Origin: Synchiropus splendidus
Lineage: Eukaryota; Chordata; Actinopteri; Syngnathiformes; Callionymidae
Assembly (NCBI RefSeq): GCF_027744825.2
Contig: NW_026527054.1
Span: 930,001-994,000, forward strand
Direction: 5' to 3'
Length of the DNA: 64,000 nucleotides
The notes under the pieces are model-generated. The model did no database searches. It saw nothing but the letters and a program-made list of their open reading frames with translations, and was not told the DNA's origin. Shown one piece after another: positions 8,552 through 19,620 of the stretch. The position numbers were made by a program, and so were the translations under genes. Each line of letters begins with the position of its first letter. The first letter of the stretch is position 1.

Positions 8552-10680
8552 GCAAATACTATGCTCCAAGCAATGCTTTTATTTAAAACAAATTTCCGCA
8601 CAAACAGAAATTTCCTCCGGTCAGCCGACTGCCCCGGGGGAAGCTGCCGAAGTCCCGATGTCCACGTACGGAGCTCCACAAGCGCCGAGTCTCCTGCGGT
8701 TAAATCCACTGCTGTGGTGATGAGACAAGTCTCTCCCGTGACTGCGACGAGACCTCAGTCCTGCCTGAAGTTTCCGTGGTCCAGATGAGCCGCTCCGCAC
8801 CTCTTCAAGTCTCAAGCTTCTTCTCTTGTTGTGGCAGATGCGCCGGCTCCGGCTGTAATTTCACAATGACAGAGTCAGTCACTCACGCCTCTGTAATTTC
8901 ACAATCACATTTTGCGGAGTGCCCTGGCACTTCCAGTGAAGTAGAAAGGCTGGTGTAATATCCCTGGAATATGTTTGTGTCCAGCTGTCCCTGGAGCCTG
9001 CCTGCCTCCCAAACAGTCCTGTAACACGGGGCAGAAATTACTCTATTAAGAACTCTGATGCTGGGGCATGACTACTTCAAGGCTAGCAGGCAGTCCTCTG
9101 CCCCCTAAGTGCAGTTCACTATTCGAAATGCTAAAGCACCCGCAACACTCAAAGCATATAATGCCAAATGGATGTGAACTGCCGTCTGTTAGGTAAACAT
9201 CCGCTTCTAGTCCAATTCAATCCGGACTATTCCCAGCGCAGTTCTGACACTCCACAGAAGGACCGCACGTGTTCAGGTACGGAGCTTAATAGGTGGAGGG
9301 CTTGGATTTGCAGCGCAGCGTTCCCTCTCAATCAGCCGTAATGCGCGATGCCCTCGCCCCTGGAACTTGACCTCCCCCATGAGGAGTGACCATCCCACCC
9401 GGCGCTGACAGAGCCACCATCGCTCAGTAGAATTGTGTCTATGCTGTCGTCAAACGGCTCATAGCGCTTGAGAACATCATCGCGCTCTTTAAGAGCTCCA
9501 TGGAGTCCACCAGAGATTTTGGAGACATAACAGTCCGCCGCCGTGGTGCTCTGCTCGCGGGGCCTCCTCCACACACAGCCGCCGGCTTTGGGGAACAGCC
9601 GTATAATAGCCGCGCTGATCATCGCCGCTCCTCTTGGAGAGACCAGTCGGCTGCTCTCACCTCTGCTCCCTCCAAAAGCATAGGAAGAACTTTGTATCTA
9701 AAAGTATGCATCTAAACCAAAGTCGAACTTGGAAAAAAAGATGCATTACTTTGGTATCGGGTCTGTTTCTTCTCTGCCCAAAATAAAGGTTTCTCACTCG
9801 CCAAATTCTCTTCCGGCTCCAGTCAGTCCGAACTCCGGCTTCAAAAATTAGTTTTTGTTTGACATCGTCTCAGGAGACCGAGCAGTATAGTAACAGGCTC
9901 TCTGCCTCCTTATACCTGACGCCAGAACTGTCCCTGGGGAAGTTTCTGGAGCCAAGACGTTATGTTTTTCCTCAGATTCGCCACAATATGAAGCACAGAC
10001 ATCAAATAACTCTTTCCCGTCTCTCAAAAGATCCTGGTACCAGCCAAAAGTCAGGGGAGTTTCAATTCTGCCATTAACTCTTCTTATTGCTCAGACTCGC
10101 CAGTTTTTAGCAGGGGTCGCCACAGGGCCGCGAAAGTCACCACTTCAGAGGAACACTGAGTAGGCGCAGCGTGCCAGACATGCTCGGTTCTCAGCTCCCT
10201 CGTGCAACGTCTGATAGGATGTGTGTCTGTGATTCTGTTCTCTGCAGCCCTGCAAACCTCTCAGAGGCAGGTAGGACATCGTCATCTACAGAGTCATCTC
10301 TTTCTGAGGATGATTGGGCCAGTCCCTCGGGTGTACATCTTAGGAGAATTGCAGTGTCAGATCAAGGTACACTGCAAGTTTGGGGAACCGAATTCCTCTG
10401 ACGGCTCAGCTGACAAAAGTGAGTCTGTTTTTGAAGAACCAGCGGGACTTGAAGTCCCCAGAGGAGAGGGCGCTGTGCACCGACGACCCTTTCGTCCTAG
10501 ACCCGCCCCGGAGGCCGGGTCTGTTCTTGTGCTCTGGGCACGTGTCTTGACAGAATATCTTCTGAACTGAAAGCGCCTGTCTCCTCACCTGCCCATATGG
10601 ATCGAGAAAATACACGGTCATTGACACGTCCTTCAGTTTTACAGTCAACCCCCAGGTTCTGCGTCACCACATGGACCTGA
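8551..10680 (+). mobile_element. DIRS family A, 5' non-RT portion, copy 1
   Basis: This stretch precedes and is colinear with the DIRS reverse transcriptase fragment at 10681. The same order recurs at 36600-38410 (plus) and in pieces inverted at 20235-23690 and direct at 31906-32190. Plus-strand coding remnants just before the RT (SSSTESSLSEDDWASPSG, 10270-10330) repeat in the 38040-38100 copy and, inverted, near 22060-22110, so this probably was the gag-like region. Earlier segments (9330-9720) contain open frames on both strands in different copies, and I cannot tell which strand was coding. Relative to the 36.8 kb copy it has an extra segment at about 8785-9060, which does occur inverted at 23340-23620. 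Confidence 0.55.
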
Positions 10681-11121
10681 ATGAACTCAGAGAACCAGCT
10701 GTCATGTCTGATGGAGGAGGACCGCGCTCTCCTGACAATGGGAATAATCGAGTTAGTTCGTAAGCGATCCTCCTACACTGGGTTTTACTCCGGGTACTTT
10801 CTGGAACCCAAGAAGACAGGAGAGTGGACACCTGTTCTGGATCTCAGTCTCCTCAACCAATTCATGACCAGACAGCGGTTCCGGACTACCAGGAGACTCC
10901 TGGAGTGTGTCAGAGTGTGAGAGTGGATGACCTCCATAGATCTTGCAGAGGCCTACTTCCACAACACGGTCTCTAGTGTCGAGTGCCTCATTTTTTTGCC
11001 AAGTGCGTGGAGGAGTGGCTCAAACCACTAAGGAGACAGGGTCTGCGGATTCTGACGTACTTGGACTCCTTTTTGATTCTAGCCAGAGTCCAAACAGGAG
11101 TCATGAGCGCACACCAGCTTA
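10681..11121 (+). pseudogene. DIRS family A reverse transcriptase N-half, copy 1
   Basis: The frame starting at 10681 encodes the fingers region of a DIRS-type RT: GIIELVRKRSSYTGFYSG, FLEPKKTGEWTPVLDLSLL, then RQRFRTTRRLLECVRV and a stop at 10918. The next frame continues MTSIDLAEAYFH. After another shift comes KPLRRQGLRILTYLDSFLIL. The catalytic YLDD box reads Y-L-D-S because codon 11067-11069 is TCC. The RT ends abruptly at about 11121 after GAGCGCACACCAGCTT, where satellite sequence begins. DIRS elements normally carry RT, RNase H and then a tyrosine recombinase; only the first part is here. Confidence 0.75.
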
Positions 11122-12295
11122 GCAGACGGGGTCTGTCTCGTAGCTGCAGAACAAATTCAATGTCTCCGAAGTGGTTTCAGAGAGTTATCAACATTTTTAT
11201 GTTTGTTGGTCTGAAAGGTACAGGTCCCATGGGCTGAAAACGCGTTTTATGCACTGTTTACTCTCTGCTCAGGGCTGTCTCAGAACATTAAAATTTCACC
11301 TGGCACTATAGCTAGAGTGGTCATACTAGCAGGTGCTGAACTAATTCAACATTTCTGAAGTGGTTGCAGAGTGATAACATTTTTATGTTTGTCGATTCTG
11401 AAAACCATCCTCACTCAGGTGAAAACCCGTTTTCTGCACTGTTCATTCACTGCTCAGAATAGTGCCAGAACATGAAAATATCAGCTGCGACTGTTGGAAA
11501 AAGGCTCTTTCGAGTATATTCGGCACTAAATCCACGTTTCTGGACTATTTTCATGGTGTAATCAACAATATTTTTTTTCCTCGTCAGAAACCAAGCCTCT
11601 CTCGGGCTGAAAACGCGTTTTCTGCACAGTTCAGTCACTGCTCAGCGATGCCTCAGAACATGAAAATTTCACCTGACTGTATAGCAGAAGCGTTATTTCT
11701 TGTAGCAGCAGAACTAATTAAACCTCTCTGTGTGGTTTCAGAAAGTAATCAACATTTTAATCCTTGTTGGTCTGAAAACCACCTTTTCGTGGGCTGAATA
11801 CGTGTTTTCTGCTCTGCTTAGGCGGGACTCAGAAGATGAAAATATCACCTGCAACTACAGGCAAAACGTTTTTTCTCCTGCAACTATAGGGAAAACACTC
11901 TCTCTAGCATATTCAACACTAAACCTACATTTCTGAACTGTTTTTAGAGGGTTATCAACTATTGTATTTTTGACAGTCCGAAACCCAGCTTCTCTCAGGC
12001 TAAAAATGCATATTCTGTACTGGTCACTCACTGATCAGAAAAGCCTCAGAACATGAAAACATCACCTGCAACTATAGCAGAAGGCGTCTTTGTCGTAGCT
12101 GAGGACGAATTCAACCTGTCTGAAGTAGTTTCACAGAGTTATCAACATTTTTATGTTTGTCGGACAAAAAAACACAATCCCTCGGGCTGAAAACGCGTTT
12201 TCTGCACTGTTCACTCACTGCTCAGCGATGCCTCAGAACATGAAAGTTTCACCTGCAACTATAGGAAAAAAAAACTTTCTCGTATATTCAACACT
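11122..12295 (-). repeat. Diverged satellite monomers, inverted orientation
   Basis: About six degenerate monomers of the satellite that fills the right end of the window, in reverse orientation. Recurring marks are GTTATCAACATTTTTATG, GGGCTGAAAACGCGTTTT, TGCTCAG followed by CCTCAGAACATGAAA, and ATTTCACCTGCAACTATAG. Monomers differ strongly from each other, so this is an old tract. It starts exactly at the broken end of the RT fragment and ends at the duplicated spacer near 12296. Open frames in it, such as 11462-11797, are by-products of the repeat. Confidence 0.75.
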
Positions 12296-13860
12296 AAACC
12301 TCTACGAATAGGGCGCTGCGACTGGGCTACAAGCAGCCAAACCGTTTTCATTCCATCCACATTTCCTGCTTCCAAGCCATGGGATGAGTTTGACGAGAGC
12401 CAGGCGCTTCTATGAGGTGCGTCTGGAGACTTCCCAGAGTTGGATGAGTTCCGTGTGGTGGAATCAAGCACGTTCCCGCTTGATCTTCTCCTGCGCCTCA
12501 TGTCATCCGCCTCCGTCGTATCAAAGTTGAGCTCTCTCTCCACCGGCAGCTCAAGAATCATACCACTTCACTAACGGCCAGCTGGCGTTGGATGGCGAGA
12601 CTACACCAAGGGCAGGACCGCATGTTGTCTGCCCACAACTGGAAGAAATCCGGACTATTCCCGGCACGGTCCTTACACTCCACTCCCACTAGGACCGCAC
12701 TTGGTCAGGTACGGAGCTTACTGCCTGGTGGAGGGTTTGGATTGGCGGCTCACCGTTCCCGCTCACTCAGCCGTCATGCGCCATGCCTGATGCGTTCGCC
12801 CCGGGAGCTCGACCTCCCCCCTGAGGGGTGACCATCCCACCCACCGCTGACAGAGTCTCCATTGCGCAGTGGAATGGTGTTTACGCCGTCGGCAACCAGC
12901 TCACAGCGCTTGAGAACATCATTACGCTCTTTTTGTGCTCCGTGGACCGGCTCATCCATCACAGATCCTTTCTCACTCTACAGAGATTTTGAGTTTCAAC
13001 AGTCCGTCGGCGTGGTTCTCCGCTCGTGGCGCCTCCTCCTCACACAGCCGCTGCCCCGGGGGGGGGGGGACACCGTCGCTTGTCGAAGGGGCGGGGTTAT
13101 CCCAGCTGTCCAAATCATAGCCGTGCTGATCATTGCTGCTCATCTTGGAGAGACCAGTCGACTGCTCTCACCTCTGCTCCATCTAAAAGCGTAGGAAGAA
13201 AACTTCTATCTAAAACTATGCATCTGTAACAGGTCTGAATACTGTGACCTTGTCCACAGTTAAAAAGTGGTGTCTTAATGTGGTCAGTAGAATGCCGTCT
13301 GAAACAAAATGCGGACAGTCACACACGGCTTCCACATTTGTCGATGGTGAGAAAAGTAATCCAAGGGATTATGTTTTTTTATTGTCGTAACCCACACCAC
13401 AATTAAATGTCTTTCTGAAACATCACTCACAAACATCTCACTTTGTCATACAACAACTGTCAGACATCATGAACCACATGCATAATTGCTTTTCATCTGA
13501 ATGTATAATTCTGCCATTAAACCTTTTGGCTAGTGTTGAGAAATAATAAAACCTTACTTTTTACCAAACACCGTTATTCACCACAAGCAAACTGAACTCC
13601 ACACAACTCAATCACCCGTGCCATGTCAACGTCGGTTGTCAGTATTAGCTTACAAGCGCCACATCTACACAGAGCGAACTCAACGTACGAAGGAAAAACA
13701 GTATACTTAAAAACTGAATCACCATCCTCACACTCAGACTCAGAATAAGTCAATCCCAAGTGGAACAAACATTATAAAAAAATGGATTTGACTAACCTGA
13801 AACAGAATGTGGACAGAGTCATACGAGGCTTCCACATTTGTCGATGGTGAGAAAAGCAAT
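12296..13860 (+). repeat. Duplicated spacer block, copy 1 (partner 39051-40610)
   Basis: Colinear with 39051-40610 at high similarity. Its first part, from TAGGGCGCTGCGACTGG, is also present inverted at about 21160-21580. The middle (12770-13230) resembles the family A segments at 9330-9720 and 37140-37460. There is a run of 12 or more G at about 13061-13074 (beginning CCCCGGGG), which the 39.8 kb copy lacks. The last part (13230-13860) has no retroelement features I recognise and includes the small ORF at 13574-13768. Confidence 0.65.
13574..13768 (-). CDS. Small ORF of unknown origin, 64 codons, copy 1
   Basis: A 64-codon frame that starts MFHLGLT, contains VEFALCRCGACKLILTTDVD and ends QFACGE. 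It is preserved without stops or frameshifts in the second block (40329-40523), with seven amino-acid differences. Four cysteines (CRCGAC and the two near the end) could form a small metal site. I do not recognise it. Most base differences between the copies change the protein and I could find only about one silent change, so conservation reflects recent duplication, not selection. It could be an exon fragment of an older gene or a chance frame. Confidence 0.2.
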   Translation of the reverse strand: MFHLGLTYSESECEDGDSVFKYTVFPSYVEFALCRCGACKLILTTDVDMARVIELCGVQFACGE

Positions 13861-14995
13861 GAAAAAAAGTGTCACCTCCTATTTACCCACACATCTTCAA
13901 TGCCCAACCTCTGTCCTACCCTTCCCTCTACTGACCGAATTATATACCTGCCGGTTAATCAACTCTTCAAAAACCACCCATGAAACACATCATTTACCGG
14001 CTGCTGCATATTGGCCCTTTTAAGCGTCTCTAGTCTGATGACTTGGGAGGCAGCATGGAGATAAACTGCGTTTTTGGGCCCCCGGTGATGAGGCCCCTGA
14101 CGCAGCCGACCAAGCTTGCATCACAGTGACGTTTGCATATTGGCAATGGAAAACATGAAGCAGTAGTTTGTGGGAGCAGTTTTCATCTGCACTTTTTTCC
14201 CTCCGGCGTTTCTACATGTTGATGGATGGAGCTTCATTTGTGTTGGGCGTGGGGTCTGCTGACAGGAAATCCACAGTCCTATAGGCAGGAAATGCTGCTG
14301 TAGACCGAGTGAGAAGTAAACAAGACGTGCTAATGACCCTGCTGCTGCAGATCACATCTGCTTAACAAGCTGTCGTTCTGAATCATGTCAATGACGTTTG
14401 CACTTCACATTTCCATCTGTTTTTATCAAACAATTCAAATAAAAGTAGAACATGACATGTATTTCGCTCTGATTTTACATTTAAATGATAAAGTTTTTGT
14501 ACAATGTAAACACTTGATTTTTATGATTGTAAATTACTCTTTTAAACATTTTGCAAAATAATCATTTTACTGCCTTACATCCAGTAAAATCATATTTATC
14601 TTGTTTGAAACTCAGTGTCACAGATGTGATGAGTATTTATATAGATGATACATTCGATTTTCTCGTTTGAACGGTTGAACCAGGACCTCAGTGCAATGTA
14701 ATTATTCGCTTTCATGGAACAAAACACGGTCCTTGCACTCTCCTGAAGCCACTTTGGTCGACAAAACTACTGTACAATGCAATCACAAAAAACTATATTC
14801 TGATATGACAACCATATAATCAACTAACCTGAAACAAAATGTGGACAGATTCACGTGAGGCTTCCACATTTTTCGATGGTGAGAAAAGTAATGAAAAAAT
14901 GTCACTTCCTATTTACCCACGCATCTTCAATGCCCAACCTCTGTCCTATCCTGCCCTCTACTGACCTAATCATATACCTGCCGGTTAATCAACTC
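13792..14995. repeat. 1.2-kb segment bounded by 174-bp direct repeats
   Basis: Two direct repeats, 13792-13965 and 14822-14995, both begin ACTAACCTGAAACA and end CTGCCGGTTAATCAACTC. They bracket 856 bases of different sequence (13966-14821). At 40545-40720 the second block has only one such repeat, with left flank like the first repeat and right flank like the second. So either copy 1 keeps a full LTR-like element and copy 2 has the solo form, or copy 1 gained a duplication. The internal part has no long ORF; it holds GTTTGCATATTGGCAATG near 14130 and AT-rich sequence after 14400. Confidence 0.65.
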
Positions 14996-15059
14996 CATGC
15001 TGAACAATTAAATGACATCTAACACACACTCTGTGACCACACATAAGTGGGCGTCACAC

Positions 15060-18000
15060 TGGAAAGGCTGTTTTTCCTATAGTTGTATGTGATATTTTCA
15101 TGTTCAGAAGCTTTTCCATTCAGTCAGTGAACAGTGCAGAAAACGCCTTTTCAGCCCGTCAAAAGCTGGTATTCAGACCAGAAAAAAAAAGTTAACCACC
15201 TGAAATACCGTTCAGAAATGTAGGTTTAATGTTGAATATATGAGAAAGAGTGTTTATCCTATCGTTGCAGGTGAAATTTTCATGTTGTGAGTAATGCCTG
15301 AGCAGTGAGTGAAGAGAGCAGAAAACGCGTATTCAGCTCAAGAAAAGGTGGTTTTCAGACCGACAAAAATAAAAATCTTGATAACTCTCTGAAACCACCT
15401 TAGACAGGTTGAATTAGTTCTGCACCCTCTAAAAACACCTTTTCTGCTGATATTGGCAGGTAAAATTGTCATGTTCTGTGGCCTTCGCTGAGCAGTGAGT
15501 GAACACTGCAGAAAACGCGTTTTCAGCCCGAGGGACTGTGGTTTTGAGACAGATAGACATGAAAATGTTGTTACCTCTCTGAAACCACTTCAAACAAGTT
15601 GAATTAGTTCGGCACTTACTAAAAACACTCCTGCTACTATATTGGCAGGTGAAATTTTCATGTTCTGAGGCATCCCTGAGCAGTGAGTGAACAGTGCATA
15701 AAACACGTTTTCAGGCTGAGAGACGCTCGGTTTTTGACCAGGAAAAAAGAAGTTGATAACCCCCTGATAAACAGTTCAGAAAGGTACATTTAGTGCTGAA
15801 TATACGAGAAAGAGTGTTTTTCCTATTGTTGCAGTTGAAATTTTCATGTTCTCAGTCACGCCTAAGCACTGTGTGAACAGCAGTGAACGCATAAAATAAA
15901 ATATAAAATTGTCGCTTTGAAAACAGTTCAGAAAGTTTTATTTAGTGCTGAATATACTAGAAATAGTCTTTTTGCTATATTTACATTTGATATTTTCATT
16001 GTTCTGAGGCTGTTCTGATCAGTCAGTGAACAGTGCAGAAAACACGTTTTCTACCGAAGGACTGTGGTTTTCAGACCAACAAACATTAAAATGTTGATGA
16101 CTCATTGAAACCACTTCAGAGAGGTTGAATTAGTTCTGCAGCTACTAGAAAGACTTTAGCAGATTCTGCTATAGTATAGGTGAAATTTTCATGTTCTGAG
16201 GCATCGCTGAGAAAAAGTAAAAAAAAAAAAAAAATCTGAAATGTATGTTTAGTGTTGAATATACTAGAAAGAGTGCTTTTCCTATAGTTGCTGGTGAAAT
16301 TTTCATGTTGTGAGGCATCACTGAGCAGTGAGTGAACAGTGCAGAAAACGCGTTTTCAGCCTGAGTGATTGTGGTTTTCATACCAGAAAAAAAAAAAATA
16401 ATAATAATAATTAATCAAATCGTCGCTAACGCTCTGGAATACAGTTCAGAAAGGTAGATTGAGTGCTGTATATACTAGAGAGTGTTTTCCTATAATTGTA
16501 GATGATAATTTAATGTTCAGAGGGTATTCTGTCCATAATAAAACGCGTATTCAGCCCGAGGCACTGTGGTTTTCAGACCAACATAAAAATGTTAACTCTC
16601 TGAAGCCACTTCAGAGACGTTGAATTATTTCTGCACCTACGAGAAAGACCTTTTCTGCTATTGTGGCAGGTGAAATTTTCATCTTCTGTGGAATCTCTGA
16701 GCAGTGAGTGAGCAGTGTATAAAAAGTGTGTTTGGCCTAAGACAAAGTGGGTTTTGGACAGACGAAAAAAAAATTGTTGATAACCCTGCAAAAACAGTTC
16801 AGAAATGTAGGTTTGGTCTTGAATATATTAGAAAGACTATTTTTCCTATACTTGCAGGTAATATTTTCAGGATCTGAAACTATTCTGATCAGTGAGTGAA
16901 CAGTGCAGAAAACTAGTTTTCAGCCGAAGAGAAACTCGGTTTCTAAACAGGAAAAAAAGAAGCAGCTGATAACCTCCTGAAATACATTTCCTAAAGGTAG
17001 GCCTAATGTTTATTATACTACAAAGAGTGTTCTTCCTTTACTTGCAGGAGAAATTTTCATGTTCTAAGGCATCGATGAGCAGTGAGTGAACAGTGCAGAA
17101 ATCGCGTTTTCAGCCCGAGTGACAGTGGTTTTCAGAATCGACAAACATAAAAATGTTGTTATCACTCTGAAATCACATCAGACATGTTGAATTAGTTCTG
17201 CAGCTGCTAGAAAGACCGCTTCTGCTGTAAATTCAGGAGAAACTTTTATGTTCTGAGGCATCACTAAGCAGTGAGTGAACAGTGCAGAAAACACGTTTTC
17301 AGCCCGAGATAAGCTGAGTTTCTGTCCAGGAAAAAAAAAAAAAAGTTGATAACCCCCTGAAATACAGTTCACGAATGTAGGTTTAGTGTTTATTATCCTA
17401 GAAAGAGTGTTTCTCCTATAGTTGCACGAGAAATTTTCTTGTTCTCAGGAATCGCTGAGCAGTGAGTAAACTGCATAAAACGCGTTTTCAGCCAAAGCAA
17501 AGATAGTTTACAGACCGACACAAATAAAAATGTTGATAACTCTCTTAAATCACTTTAGACAAGTTGAGTTAGTTCTGCACCTTGTAGAAATACCTTTTCT
17601 GCTATAGTGGCAGGTGAAAACTTCATCTTCTGGGGCATCGCTGAGCAGTGAGTGAACTGTCCGTAAAACTTGTTTTCGTCCAAAGAGAAAGTGGGTTTTG
17701 GACCGACAAAAATAAAATTGTTGATAACCCTCTAAAAACGGTTCAGACAGCTTAGATTTGTTCTGCAACTACTAGAAAGACCCTTTCTGCTTAAGTGGGA
17801 GGTGAAAATTTCATGTTCTGAAGCTTCGCGGAGAAGTTGTGGCCGAATGCAGAAAACGCGTTTTCAGCCTGAGATAAGGTGGGTTTCGAAACGCCAAACA
17901 TAAAAATGTTGTTAACTTTAAAAAAACACTTCAGACAGCTTAGATTTGATGTGCAACTATTAGTAAGACCCTTTCTGCTATAGTGGGAGAAGAAATTTTC

Positions 18001-18240
18001 ATTTTTTTGAAGTTTCCCTGAGAAGTTGTGGCAGCGTGCAGAAAACGCATTTTTATGGGTTTCGGAACCAAACCATGAAAATGTTAACAACTCTGAAAAA
18101 AGTTCAGAAATATAGATTTAGTCCTGAATTCATTAGAATGAGTCTTTCTGCTATGGTTTGACATTTTCAAGTTCTGAGACTTTTCTGGTCACTGAGTGAA
18201 CAGTGTAGAAAACGTTTGATAAGAGTGAGAGAAATTGGAT
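15060..18240 (+). repeat. Old diverged satellite tract, two monomer subfamilies
   Basis: About 17 monomers of roughly 170-190 bp in plus orientation. The shared core is GAAATTTTCATGTTCTGAGG, GAGCAGTGAGTGAACAGTGC, AGAAAACGCGTTTTCAGCC and CATAAAAATGTTGATAAC. Two subfamilies are interleaved. One has TTTAGTGTTGAATATAC then AGTGTTTTTCCTATAG; the other has GTTGAATTAGTTCTGCA then TTTCTGCTATAGTGGCAGG. From about 17750 the monomers look like the homogeneous type found after 41330. Minus-strand frames such as 17178-17372 are repeat by-products. Confidence 0.85.
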
Positions 18241-18299
18241 TTCCGACAGAAAACATTATGTTGACGGATGATATGATGGTGATGGATATACCGCCACCG

Positions 18300-18720
18300 G
18301 TCCCCTACTTATGACCTATCGTGAGAGATTTCAATCGTTCCTTATTTCCATCAATCTTTGACCATAATCCGACTGTAGCAGAAATGGGAGGAAAGTTGAG
18401 ATCAGGAGTCAAAGCCATTGCTTCGCCTGCTGGTCTCTCCCACGGACCAAGAACTTGACCTTGTAGAAGAGGAGACCACATGGCGAAGGATGCACCACCT
18501 CCAGGAACCTCGCGGGACCCAGCTGGCACATAGTTCTCCAAACCCTCCTGATGGAGGCCAGGACCAGGAGGACAGCTGCTCTCTAAGCCACCAGCTCCAA
18601 AGGAGCCTGACCAAGTGGCTCGAAGGGAGCTTCACAGAGAGACTTTAATACCAATTGTAGATCCCCATAGGGGCAGATGCGTCTGGAGGTCTGAGTCTTC
18701 GAAATCCCTGCATGAACTGG
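18300..18720 (-). mobile_element. DIRS-related remnant
   Basis: The part at about 18580-18625 (CCAGCTCCAAAGGAGCCTGA, then AAGTGGCTCGAAGGGAG) aligns with 30178-30215 inside the recombinase region of the family B copy at 28.7-31.6 kb, same strand. The rest, 18300-18575, has minus-strand frames (18305-18541, 18402-18635) that I do not recognise and which match no other copy in the window by eye. I treat it as a decayed DIRS piece. Confidence 0.35.
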
Positions 18721-18985
18721 ACTAGCAGTGGATGTTTACCCAACGGACAGCAGTCCACACCCATTTAGCATTATATGCTTTGAGTGTTACCGGTGATTTT
18801 GCATTTCGAATAGTTAACTCTACCTCGGTGGGCAGAGGACCACCTGCTAGCCTTGAAGTAGCCATGCATTGAGGGGATGCCCCAGGATAGGCGGTCCCCT
18901 CATAATTTCTGCCCCCTGCTGCAGGACTTTTTGCAGGACTTGAACAGGTTGCAGCACACCCTTGTGTGAGTGTATGTGTGAGCAC
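18721..18985 (-). mobile_element. DIRS remnant, inverted relative to 9080-9230
   Basis: Contains ATTATATGCTTTGAGTGTT, GCCTTGAAGTAGCCATGC and GAGGGGATGCCCCAGGAT. The same run is at 23205-23400 in the same orientation and inverted at 9060-9225 and 36860-37010. In minus-strand frames it includes LNAWLLQG-like text next to AYNAKW, which corresponds to the linker before the tyrosine recombinase in the family B copy (RPLTVWLLQG at 30584). So it derives from the RNase H/recombinase border of a DIRS element. Confidence 0.5.
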
Positions 18986-19620
18986 AGGTGGCAGAGTTGC
19001 TCAGTCCAGAACACCTCCCGGGACTCTGGAACACCTATGAGGTCATCTTGATCACAAAGCTTAACCCCCAGCCTTGCAATGTGGCCTGACCTGAGAACCA
19101 CGGACAATTACCATGGCCGCCCATACCGGACGTCTGACTTGCACCGCTGCCTCCTTTGCAAGACGGTCGTCAAGGAGATGCACGTTTTACAGCACTAAAA
19201 CACCTGCAATGTCACCGGCGATGTTGCTTTGGTATGACGGAAGGTGGTATGCCCAGTGTCCTGTCGCTATCTCGGATGGCCAGGGCCTCATACGGGACCG
19301 GCCGATGAGACTTCCTATGCCACCGCCACGCCCGGGGTCTATCCAGCCTGAATGAATTAATGAATGGGTTGCGAAGATGTAGCATTAACAACCCCTCATA
19401 CGTAGAGTGTAATTTTACACTCTGGGTGGCAGGCCTCGCCTTTGCCACCGTAAGCTGATATAGAAGGTGGCGTTAACAACCCCTCATATATGGTGTGTAC
19501 CCTACACTGTGGATCAGCAGGAACTGCGTTGTCCACTTTTAACCACTATATGACTGAAATAGAAAGTGGCATTAACAATCCTCCACACCTATAGAGAAAA
19601 CATTTACTGAGCAGCTACAG
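18986..19620 (-). repeat. DIRS family B 3' terminal region, copy 1, with triple repeat
   Basis: Matches 28860-29420 in the same orientation and 35040-35690 inverted. Contains three spaced copies of a CATTAACAACCCCTCATA-type motif (near 19382, 19470, 19569), each preceded by a GAAATAGAA..GTGG phrase, and a near-perfect hairpin around GAGTGTAATTTTACACTC (about 19397). This is non-coding terminal sequence beyond the recombinase stop. Confidence 0.65.

Noticed and set aside
9332..9622. Minus-strand ORFs in the family A blocks (9332-9622, 12774-12962, 37137-37390, 39522-39749) as a conserved protein with the phrase ERDDVLKRYE
   Set aside because: They share sequence because the DNA is duplicated, but frames and ends differ among copies, and the neighbouring RT is on the opposite strand. 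I could not show it was coding.
13574..13768. The duplicated 64-codon ORF as a selected gene
   Set aside because: Between the two copies seven residues differ and I count about one silent change, the opposite of what protein-level constraint gives. I keep it only as a low-confidence entry.
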